From NCBI GenBank assembly GCA_030837265.1, contig JAUPKV010000132.1:1-13876 (forward strand): a stretch of 13,876 nucleotides of DNA. The letters are read 5' to 3'. Source of the DNA: Methanobacteriota archaeon (GTDB lineage: Archaea; Halobacteriota; Methanosarcinia; Methanosarcinales; Methanosarcinaceae). The translations under genes and the position numbers were made by a program. How positions within the stretch are numbered: position 1 is the stretch's first letter; each line of letters begins with the position of its first letter. Shown one piece after another: positions 7,284-13,876 of this stretch. A model generated the notes under the pieces. It saw only the letters and a list, made by a program, of their open reading frames with translations, was not told the origin of the DNA and made no database searches.

Positions 7284-7355
7284 CCAATATTTTGAACTTT
7301 GAAAACTCGGTAATACCGGGATAGTTAATTTTCTGTTCTTGCAAGGTGGGCACGA

Positions 7356-10223
7356 ATGACAAATAGTATGAGAAAATCTGGTATCGATATCATTGGTGAT
7401 GTACCTTGGGGAACGCACATATGCCAGTTTTATCATACGAAAGAAGATTTAATGGACACTCTGGTGCCCTATTTCAAAAAAGGGTTGGAAAACGATGAGT
7501 TTTGCCTTTGGGTCATATCACAACCCTTAGAAATAGAAGATGCAATAGAAGCTTTGAGGAGAGTTGTACCCGATCTGGATATTTTTATAGAAAAAGGCCA
7601 GATAGAATTTATCTCTTACAACGATTGGTTTCTGAAAGAAGGTCTTTTTGACCCTGAATTAGTCCTGAGTCGTTGGGTTGAAAAACTGAATTATGCTTCA
7701 TACAATGGTTATGAGGGACTGAGGCTCAGCGGAAACACATCCTGGTTAAGAAAAGAAGACCGGGAGAGTTTCATTAAATATAAAGAAGAATCAGACAAAG
7801 TGATTGGCAATTGTCGGATGATAAATCTCTGTACCTATTCTATCGATAAGCATAAAGTTGTCGAGATAGTTCATCTTAGCTTAAACCATCAATTAATATT
7901 GTTCAAAAATGGAGAAAAATTAGAGCTTATTGAAAGCTCCAAGCGAAAAATAGACCAAGAGACAGCTATTAAAGCCACAAAAGATTGGGAACATACCTTT
8001 GATGCAGTGCCAGATTTGATATCGATAATTGATGATAACTATAAACTCGTCCGGGTTAACAAAGCAATGGCAGCAAAAATGGGAATGACACCTGATGAGT
8101 GCATAGGGCTAACTTGTTATCGTATTGTTCACGGGACTAAAAAACCACCAACTTTTTGTCCGCACAGGCAGTTGCTTAAGAGTGGGCTTGAGCATACAGC
8201 TGAGGTTTGCGAGGATAGTCTTGGAGGTTATTTCATTGTAAGTGTCTCTCCGGTACATGATTCAAAAGGGGTACTTACCGGAAGCATTCATGTCGCTCGT
8301 GATATTAATGAACGTAGACAAATGGAAGAGACTCTGCGCGAGAGTGAGGAAAAATATCGTAATCTTATAGAGACAGCCAATGAAGGTATACTGGTAATCG
8401 ATGCCGGACACAGGATTACTTATGTAAATGAGAAAATGGCGAATATGTTAGGATATATTAGGGAAGAAATTTTTGGCAAATCCGTACGCGATTTTACCGA
8501 TGATGAGGGTAAAACTGTTTTCGAGGAAAATATGGTACAGAGGAGACAGGGAATTAATGGGGTCCATGAATTCAGATTTATTACTGAATCCGGCTTACCT
8601 TTATGGACCCAGGTTAATTCCAAGTCCCTTTTTGATAAGAATGGCAAGTTTTCTGGCTCAATAAGCATGCTCACCGATATCACCAAGCGAAAAGAAGCAG
8701 AAACTAAGCTTAAAGAGACACATGACAATTTGGAAAACCTTGTCGAAGAACGCACAGCTGAACTTGAAAAAGCTTTTCATTCATATATTGAAAGTAAAAA
8801 AGGTCTCGATGAAGCTCAGAAAATGGCTCATATTGGAAATTGGGAATGGGAAATTAGCACTGATAAAGCATTTTGGTCTGATGAAATGTTTTGTATTTTC
8901 GGACTCAACCCTAAAGATCCTGTTCCCAATCTTGAAGAGTTCTATAATTATATACATCCTGAAGACCGTGATTATGTCAGAAATGAATCTAAGAGAGATA
9001 AACGCTCAAAACCCTTAAGCATCGATTTTAGAATTATTAGGGACGAGGGGGAAGAACGCTCAGTCATTATGCAATCAGAGCTTGTTATTGACGAAAAGAA
9101 TATGCCTGTTAGAATGAAGGGAACAGTTCAGGATATTACAGAACGTAAAATGTCTGAAGAAAGAATTAGAAACCTGGCAGATTTAGTAGAATCATCAAGC
9201 GATGCAATTGGAACCATATCTCTTGAAAGTATTACTACTAGTTGGAATAAAGGTGCGGAGCAAGTTTACGGGTATTCACAGGAAGAAATGTTGGGAAAAT
9301 CCATATCTATTGTGGCTCCATCCCACTTAAGTGAAGAAACCAAAAAATTGAGTAAAAGAATAAAGCAAGGAGAAAGTATCAAGAATTATGAGACTGTACG
9401 GCTGAGAAAAGATGGTAAGCTAATAGATGTTTCTATAACTTTTTCTCCTGTTTATGATTTACATGGAAGGATGACTGCTATTTCATTCATTTCCAGAGAT
9501 ATAACTAAAAGAATTGAGACTGAAAAAGCTCTTGCTGAGGCCGAAATAGCCCGTAAAAAGGAAATTCACCACCGAATTAAGAATAACCTTCAGGTGATTT
9601 CATCTTTGCTGGATCTAAAGGCTGAGAAATTAAAAAATAGAGAGTACCTCCAATGTTCTGAAGTTTTGGAAGCATTCAAGGAAAGTCAGGAAAGAGTAAT
9701 TTCCATGGCTTTAATACATGAAGAATTATATAAGGGAGGTGGGTTTGAGGAGTTGAACTTTTCTAAGTATATTGAACAACTAGCTGCTAACCTATCTCAC
9801 ACCTATAGACTTGGAAATACTAATATTTGCTTAAAATTGAACCTTGAAGAAAATATTTTCTTCGATATGGATGTGGCTGTTCCGTTAGGAATAATTATCA
9901 ATGAACTCGTTTCGAACTCCTTTAAACACGCTTTTAAGAATAGGAATGACGGAGAAATCCAGATAAAACTGCACCGAGAAGAAAACAGAGAATATCAGGA
10001 AAGCAAAAACGAAGATACGAAGATCACTTATTTTATTTTGTCAATCTCAGACAACGGTGTAGGTATTCCTGAAAATCTTGATGTTGAAGAGCTTGAGAGT
10101 CTTGGACTTCAGCTTGTAACTTCGCTTGTAGATCAGTTAGATGGTCAACTTGAAATTAAAAGGTGCAATGGGACAGAGTTCACTTTTAAGTTCAAGGTAA
10201 TTGAGAATAATATAAGGTTCTAG
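7356..10223 (+). CDS. MEDS/multi-PAS sensor histidine kinase (HisKA_2 type)
   Basis: This is a soluble 955-residue sensor kinase without membrane segments. Residues 10-190 resemble the MEDS domain (methanogen/methylotroph DcmR sensory domain). Four PAS-like domains follow: about 205-320, 330-450, 485-600 (PAS_3 type, IGNWEWE) and 605-720. A short coiled coil lies at 447-485. The first PAS carries Cys254 and Cys268 in a CYRIVHG/PPTFCPH context, which may serve as ligand or redox residues. The transmitter has the HisKA_2 phosphoacceptor motif EIHHRIKNNLQ (His738 or 739), an N-box around Glu850, Asn854 and His858, a G-box DNGVGIP at 899-905 and LGLQLV near 916. It has no receiver domain, and no response regulator is nearby. 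GGTGGG precedes the ATG. The gene ends TAG TAA. It ends 16 bp from a convergent gene. The ligand is unknown; proximity to ramA suggests a C1-related signal, as inference only. Confidence 0.9.
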   Translation: MTNSMRKSGIDIIGDVPWGTHICQFYHTKEDLMDTLVPYFKKGLENDEFCLWVISQPLEIEDAIEALRRVVPDLDIFIEKGQIEFISYNDWFLKEGLFDPELVLSRWVEKLNYASYNGYEGLRLSGNTSWLRKEDRESFIKYKEESDKVIGNCRMINLCTYSIDKHKVVEIVHLSLNHQLILFKNGEKLELIESSKRKIDQETAIKATKDWEHTFDAVPDLISIIDDNYKLVRVNKAMAAKMGMTPDECIGLTCYRIVHGTKKPPTFCPHRQLLKSGLEHTAEVCEDSLGGYFIVSVSPVHDSKGVLTGSIHVARDINERRQMEETLRESEEKYRNLIETANEGILVIDAGHRITYVNEKMANMLGYIREEIFGKSVRDFTDDEGKTVFEENMVQRRQGINGVHEFRFITESGLPLWTQVNSKSLFDKNGKFSGSISMLTDITKRKEAETKLKETHDNLENLVEERTAELEKAFHSYIESKKGLDEAQKMAHIGNWEWEISTDKAFWSDEMFCIFGLNPKDPVPNLEEFYNYIHPEDRDYVRNESKRDKRSKPLSIDFRIIRDEGEERSVIMQSELVIDEKNMPVRMKGTVQDITERKMSEERIRNLADLVESSSDAIGTISLESITTSWNKGAEQVYGYSQEEMLGKSISIVAPSHLSEETKKLSKRIKQGESIKNYETVRLRKDGKLIDVSITFSPVYDLHGRMTAISFISRDITKRIETEKALAEAEIARKKEIHHRIKNNLQVISSLLDLKAEKLKNREYLQCSEVLEAFKESQERVISMALIHEELYKGGGFEELNFSKYIEQLAANLSHTYRLGNTNICLKLNLEENIFFDMDVAVPLGIIINELVSNSFKHAFKNRNDGEIQIKLHREENREYQESKNEDTKITYFILSISDNGVGIPENLDVEELESLGLQLVTSLVDQLDGQLEIKRCNGTEFTFKFKVIENNIRF

Positions 10224-10239
10224 TAATCTTGATTTTTCA

Positions 10240-11505
10240 TTAATCACTTTTTGTGGTCTTTATACCATATTTGTTTACCAGAAATTGCCACTTTAAGTAA
10301 GTAGCTTCATCCAGAACCCTACCGGTCCCGATACTGTCCCAGGTTTGAGCATCGTTATATTCTTCGGAGACGCTATCAAATGAGCTACCATTGCAAATTT
10401 TTAGTTTTTCGGGCATGGAAGTTAATCTGGTAGTTGAATTTCCGGTAACCATATAATCACCTGAGCTATAGGTTATAATGCTTGGAGATGTAGTTTCTAC
10501 AAAACAATAGCCTGAATTCTCGTAACTATACTCGTAAGGGCATTTGATTCCTATTGCATCATGCATTTCGGTTTCAAAACGGAATATTACGACTTCATAG
10601 CCTAATTCCCTTAACAAATATGCCAGAAGCTCGGATTTTTCAGAGCATACGCCGCAGCCTGTGTACAGGACTTCATATGGGTATTTTCCTTTGATGTTCC
10701 CTGTTATCAGGCCTACAGAGTCGTATTCCAGGTTCTGGACGAGGCTTATTGCAATCCTGGCCCGGTCATCCTTATTCGAAGTAATGTTTTTAATCTCTCT
10801 AACCAAAGGATCTATGAAAGGCTTTTGTTCTTCATTATCCAGATCTTTCATTATGAAATCAATATCTGTTGGCTGTGTTTGGTCTACACGATATAAGATA
10901 TATCTGGGTTGGCTTTTTAAAAAATCATTCATGCCTCCATATACAATATAAGGTATCTGGGAATGCTTACCACGCAAAACATATTCATAGTTAACCAGTT
11001 TCGGGCTAGCCTTGTAACTAGATAAATATGCAGGGATACTCTCATCTGTTGCAAGCAGAGGCGCTTTATCGGCTTCATCTAATGAAGAATTGTCCATACT
11101 TGATTCGTTAGTGTCAACTGTAATATTTTCAGACGTTTCCGGAGTAATCTTATCAACTGTAGCCGGCAGAAGTGCAGCTGATTGGTCTAATGATATGAGA
11201 GTAGGCATAGGGGTCGATAATATTATAAAAAACACAAGCACATATAAACAGAAATGGATAATTAAATAAAAGCTACTTACAGATTTTTTTTTGCTTCTAA
11301 GCCGTGTGAAGTGCCATTTGAATGTTCTATATATATCGCTAAGTATCAAGCCCAATGACAATAGCAGTAGAAGATAACCGGCAGGTATCCGTACCACGGA
11401 TAATTCATTTAGTAATGCCAGATTTTGAGCTATAAATGAGAAAACTAAAAGTATTGCGCTTATTCTTAAAGTCCCGCCTATTACCTGGAGCCATTCCCCG
11501 TGCAT
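10240..11505 (-). CDS. Membrane-anchored transglutaminase-like protein
   Basis: From the ATG at 11505 the product has 421 residues. Three hydrophobic segments lie at about 9-32, 40-58 and 78-98, with a Lys/Arg-rich stretch (RSKKKS) before the third. A Ser/Thr/Glu/Asp-rich linker (about 105-155) leads to a large C-terminal domain, probably outside the membrane. That domain resembles the transglutaminase/papain-like fold: GCGVCSEKS with Cys287, MHDAIGI with His315 and CFVETTS with Glu337 fit a Cys-His-acid triad, with Glu in place of the usual Asp. It could be a protease-like or cross-linking enzyme or an inactive binder; the substrate is unknown. An in-frame TTG at 11520 would add five residues, but AGGG lies closer to the ATG. 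The gene converges on the sensor kinase with 16 bp between stops and has its own upstream region (TATA-like near 11593-11604). Confidence 0.75.
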   Translation of the reverse strand: MHGEWLQVIGGTLRISAILLVFSFIAQNLALLNELSVVRIPAGYLLLLLSLGLILSDIYRTFKWHFTRLRSKKKSVSSFYLIIHFCLYVLVFFIILSTPMPTLISLDQSAALLPATVDKITPETSENITVDTNESSMDNSSLDEADKAPLLATDESIPAYLSSYKASPKLVNYEYVLRGKHSQIPYIVYGGMNDFLKSQPRYILYRVDQTQPTDIDFIMKDLDNEEQKPFIDPLVREIKNITSNKDDRARIAISLVQNLEYDSVGLITGNIKGKYPYEVLYTGCGVCSEKSELLAYLLRELGYEVVIFRFETEMHDAIGIKCPYEYSYENSGYCFVETTSPSIITYSSGDYMVTGNSTTRLTSMPEKLKICNGSSFDSVSEEYNDAQTWDSIGTGRVLDEATYLKWQFLVNKYGIKTTKSD

Positions 11506-11520
11506 AGAAACCCTAACCAA

Positions 11521-11938
11521 TTGACCATTTTTCCCTTAACAAGCATTAATTCGGTATACTTTTTCAATCCGTGTAATTAATTAAAATAATTTTGTGTATT
11601 TAAATCATCCTGGTTGTAAAGAAAAGTTTTATCATATTTTGAACAATGATTTTAATTGGTACTTTTTTTTGCGGGGAAAAAGATAGTTCGAATTTATTTA
11701 ATTTCTAGAAAAAATTTAAACATTGAAGTTATAAAAATTTGAGCAAAATATTAAAAAAAAAGTTAGAAACGAAATACTATACCTCTAATATCAAATTAAG
11801 GATTAAATAATCTAGATTTAAAAGTTAGATCTTTAGATACTACCTGCATAATATTAGTCTATTTAGATAAATTTATATAATAAGTATAACGTTATTATTA
11901 TTGTAGTACAAATTAAATATTTTTAAAGTGGGGGTAAT
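11521..11938. other. AT-rich divergent promoter region
   Basis: This 418-bp region separates the transglutaminase-like gene (minus) from the DUF1699 gene (plus). It has long A and T tracts (for example 11664-11671 and 11752-11761) and no supportable reading frame. Two 10-bp palindromes occur: AATCTAGATT at 11809-11818 and ATAACGTTAT at 11886-11895. The second falls between the DUF1699 TATA box and its predicted transcript start, where a regulator could bind. Confidence 0.4.
11870..11880 (+). promoter_or_regulatory. TATA box of the DUF1699 gene
   Basis: AATTTATATAA lies 59-69 bp upstream of the start codon, predicting a transcript start near 11900-11905 and a leader of about 35 nt that contains the GGGGG ribosome binding site just before the ATG. 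Confidence 0.5.
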
Positions 11939-12346
11939 ATGAAAATAAGAGTAGTTAGTTCCAGAGATGAGATTTATACGCTCAGTCCTAATGAGCGTGT
12001 TATTCATCTGGCCTTCAGGCCGTCGAACAAGGACATCTTTGGACTTGTAGAAACCTGTCCGAAAGTTGAGGTTGTTCAGTTACCTCAGTCTTACAAACGC
12101 ACGGTCTCAAAGTCCATAGAAATGTTCCTTGAAATGCAGAGAATTCAGCTTCTCGAAGGAGATGTCTGGGGTCACAGAAAGGATATTACCGAGTATTATA
12201 GCGTTCCTTCCATGATTCTCGAAAAAATAAAGGAAATGCGAAACGAAGGTAAATCCACCGAAGATATTAAAAAAGAAATCTCAAGGAAAACCAAGACTAA
12301 TCCTGAAATGATTGGCTATATCCTAACAAGGGAGTTCTCTGCCTGA
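11939..12346 (+). CDS. DUF1699 family protein
   Basis: This 135-residue protein resembles the DUF1699 family, a highly conserved group of small proteins seen mainly in Methanosarcina and relatives, with no established function that I know of. The first two thirds (MKIRVVSSRDEI, HLAFRPSNKDIF, QLPQSYKRTVSKSIEMFLEM, LEGDVWGHRKDITEYY) is mixed alpha/beta and basic. The last 45 residues (ILEKIKEMRNEGKSTEDIKK and onward) are strongly helical and charged, compatible with a winged or helical nucleic-acid-binding segment. There are no signal peptide, membrane segments or cysteine clusters beyond one Cys near residue 41. A strong GGGGG ribosome site precedes the ATG. It appears monocistronic and converges on purB. 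Confidence 0.8.
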   Translation: MKIRVVSSRDEIYTLSPNERVIHLAFRPSNKDIFGLVETCPKVEVVQLPQSYKRTVSKSIEMFLEMQRIQLLEGDVWGHRKDITEYYSVPSMILEKIKEMRNEGKSTEDIKKEISRKTKTNPEMIGYILTREFSA

Positions 12347-12354
12347 ATTTGCTG

Positions 12355-12391
12355 AGCAATTACTTATAGCAATTAATTAAGCAATTAATTA
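12355..12391 (+). repeat. Three short tandem repeats after the DUF1699 gene
   Basis: AGCAATTAATTA occurs twice back to back at 12368-12379 and 12380-12391. It is preceded by a related unit, AGCAATTACTTAT, at 12355-12367. The array begins about 8 bp past the stop codon. It looks like slippage or local duplication; a role in 3'-end formation is possible but not shown. Confidence 0.8.
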
Positions 12392-12399
12392 TAAAATTC

Positions 12400-12464
12400 G
12401 TAACTATTCAACCAGTGCTAATGTCTGAATATTTGTACAGGTTTTTGTCAGGTTGAATAGTTAC
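12400..12464. repeat. Perfect 14-bp inverted repeat between convergent genes
   Basis: GTAACTATTCAACC at 12400-12413 is exactly complementary to GGTTGAATAGTTAC at 12451-12464, separated by 37 nt. In RNA from either strand this would fold into a long hairpin. It lies between the 3' ends of the DUF1699 gene and purB. It could be a bidirectional terminator or transcript-stabilising hairpin, or a very small element with terminal inverted repeats. I see no flanking target duplication. Confidence 0.75.
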
Positions 12465-12550
12465 CTCAATTTATGAATAAATTCTAAATCCGGACTCTAT
12501 TTTATGCAGTCTTTATGATTTTAAAATCTATAAAAATAGAATGAGTGAGC

Positions 12551-13876
12551 TTAGAGGTTATAAGCTCCACGAAGTTTTTCTACCAGAGCTTCGACCTGTT
12601 CAACTGCCGTGCCTATATATTTATCGGGATCGGTGAGATTGTCAATATCAGTAGCATTCAGATACTTTGAGATCTCAGGAGTTTGCAAAAGTACATTTTT
12701 AAAATGCTGGCCATTCTCATGGGCTTTCATTGCTGCAGCTCTGATAAGTTCATGAGCTTCTTGCCTTCCCACTCCTCTTTTCGCAAGTTCGATCATCACA
12801 GCCTCGCCCATGTTCAAGCCCTTTAGCAATTCCAAATTCCTTCTAATATTTTCAGGGTAGAACCTGAGATTCTCAAGCACACTGATCCCGAGTTTGAGGA
12901 TGTGGTCCGTCAGCACACAGGCTTCAGGAAAGACTACCCTTTCACAGGAAGAATTTGTAAGGTCTCTTTCATCCCAGAGAGTATTATTTAGAAGTTCAGG
13001 CTCGACCATGGCCCTTACTATCCTTGCAAGTCCGCAGATCTGCTCTGATTTCACAGGGTTACGCTTATGAGGCATGGTAGAAGAACCGACCTGTTTTTTT
13101 CCGAAACTTTCCTCAAGCTCGGCAATCTCACTGCGCTGGAGAGTTCTTATCTCGATGCCGATCTTGTCCAGAGTAGTGACAACATTTGCCATCCACATCA
13201 CAAACTCTGCATGTCTGTCCCTCTGGATTATCTGATTGGAAACGTCCACAGATCCGATTCCTAGACACTGCATGGTGAGTTTCTGGATGAGAATTCCGGA
13301 TTTCCCAAATGCGGCTTGTGTCCCTACGGCTCCGGTCATCTGACCAACAGTTACTCTAGGAGTTAACTGATTCAGACGCTCCAGATGTCTTGAGATTTCC
13401 GATGCCCAGATTGCAAAACGGAGTCCATAAGTTGTTGGAATCCCAATTTGCCCGTGTGTCCTGCCGCAGCATACATTATGCTTGTTTGCTTCCGCCAGAT
13501 TGACCAGGGTTCTTAAGAGGACCTTAAGTTTATCTTCAAAAATCCCAATTGCATCTTTTATCTGGAGAGCTGTCGCTGTATCCAGGATATCGTTTGAAGT
13601 TGCTCCGAAATGTACCCATTTTCCGGCGTCACCCTTACATTGTTCGGAAATGGCAACAACAACAGCCATCATGTCGTGGTTGATTTCGGCTTCGATCTGA
13701 TTAACCCTATCGGGTTTTACGCAAGGAATACTCTCGGATATTATCTCGGCCGCATCTGCCGGTATCAGACCCATATCCGCCTCAGCTCGGGCGAGGGCTG
13801 CTTCTATCTGCAGTAGCTTGGAAAGTCTATTTTCCTGACTCCAAACATATCTCATTTCTGCCGTACCATATCGATA
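12551..13876 (-). CDS. purB: Adenylosuccinate lyase, N-terminus beyond the window
   Basis: PurB cleaves adenylosuccinate to AMP and fumarate, and SAICAR to AICAR and fumarate, in purine synthesis. The fumarate lyase superfamily signature SSTMPHKRNP lies about residues 258-267 counted from the Met at 13855. Other conserved segments are INHDMMAVV (about 58), FGATSNDI (about 83) and GRTHGQ (about 131), which carries an active-site His. The Met at 13855 is probably not the start: the frame stays open to the window edge and reads Tyr-Arg-Tyr-Gly-Thr-Ala-Glu before it, which fits the usual N-terminus of archaeal PurB (MAIHPIDYRYGSAEM-like, from memory). The gene is therefore partial, lacking perhaps ten or fewer residues. 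It converges on DUF1699 and ends in TAA. Confidence 0.96.
   Translation of the reverse strand, partial: YRYGTAEMRYVWSQENRLSKLLQIEAALARAEADMGLIPADAAEIISESIPCVKPDRVNQIEAEINHDMMAVVVAISEQCKGDAGKWVHFGATSNDILDTATALQIKDAIGIFEDKLKVLLRTLVNLAEANKHNVCCGRTHGQIGIPTTYGLRFAIWASEISRHLERLNQLTPRVTVGQMTGAVGTQAAFGKSGILIQKLTMQCLGIGSVDVSNQIIQRDRHAEFVMWMANVVTTLDKIGIEIRTLQRSEIAELEESFGKKQVGSSTMPHKRNPVKSEQICGLARIVRAMVEPELLNNTLWDERDLTNSSCERVVFPEACVLTDHILKLGISVLENLRFYPENIRRNLELLKGLNMGEAVMIELAKRGVGRQEAHELIRAAAMKAHENGQHFKNVLLQTPEISKYLNATDIDNLTDPDKYIGTAVEQVEALVEKLRGAYNL

Larger units (their letters stand above)
6393..7355. other. Long region without an intact gene, possible decayed reading frames
   Basis: Over 960 bp without an intact gene. 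It holds a small hairpin terminator at 6471-6490 and a larger one at 7012-7070. Two stretches read like coding sequence but lack starts or are broken. The plus frame open at 6760-6957 has no ATG, GTG or TTG; its second half reads LTLEELSKYCDVEGESAF and ends in TAA. A second plus frame from about 7073 to 7323 contains NREWLKAQNCLKEHYEIQ, a TAA at 7178, then a further open stretch. I do not recognise either and treat them as possible gene relics. The last 80 bp probably hold the kinase promoter. Confidence 0.4.

Noticed and set aside
6393..7355. CRISPR array
   Set aside because: No regularly spaced direct repeats are visible here or elsewhere in the window.
2780..10223. Internal pyrrolysine (TAG) codons in the ramA or kinase genes
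   Set aside because: No in-frame TAG interrupts these genes; the only TAG is the kinase stop.
11526..11528. ATG at 11528 as the start of the transglutaminase-like gene
   Set aside because: It is out of frame with the gene and soon reaches a stop codon.
13853..13855. ATG at 13855 as the purB start
   Set aside because: The frame stays open to the window edge and the residues before it match the conserved PurB N-terminus, so the true start is outside.

Overview
The window looks like chromosomal DNA of a methylotrophic methanogenic archaeon, most likely a Methanosarcina species. The reasons are two RamA-type corrinoid-activating proteins, a methanogen-type MEDS/PAS histidine kinase, a DUF1699 protein, an archaeal SRP RNA linked to tRNA-Ser, archaeal TATA boxes and very AT-rich intergenic DNA. 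The species cannot be named from sequence alone.

Layout. Positions 1-350 hold no convincing gene but carry hairpins that look like ends of an IS200/IS605 (TnpB-type) element; the right-hand one runs into the 3' end of thiE. On the minus strand follow thiE (335-1045) and thiM (1088-1873), a thiamine salvage and coupling pair, then tRNA-Ser(GCT) (1939-2023) and the SRP 7S RNA (about 2117-2433). On the plus strand come two tandem ramA paralogues (2780-4399 and about 4740-6392), nearly 1 kb without an intact gene (6393-7355), and a 955-residue soluble sensor kinase (7356-10223). A membrane-anchored transglutaminase-like protein (10240-11505, minus) converges on the kinase. A DUF1699 gene (11939-12346, plus) converges on purB (minus, running off the right edge) across a large inverted repeat.

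How the genes fit together. The RamA proteins use ATP and two C-terminal [4Fe-4S] clusters to re-reduce inactive Co(II) corrinoid proteins in methylamine methanogenesis. The nearby MEDS-domain kinase could sense C1 substrates or redox state, but this rests only on proximity and domain content. thiM, thiE and purB are housekeeping genes; the SRP RNA and tRNA-Ser form a stable-RNA cluster.

The most notable point is the second ramA. Aligned to its neighbour, its start codon reads ACG where the first copy has ATG, and it has lost nine bases encoding Asn-Ala-Glu in a conserved ATP-phosphate-binding motif, yet it keeps an open frame and all eight cluster cysteines. It is either an early pseudogene or a copy with altered start and altered nucleotide chemistry.
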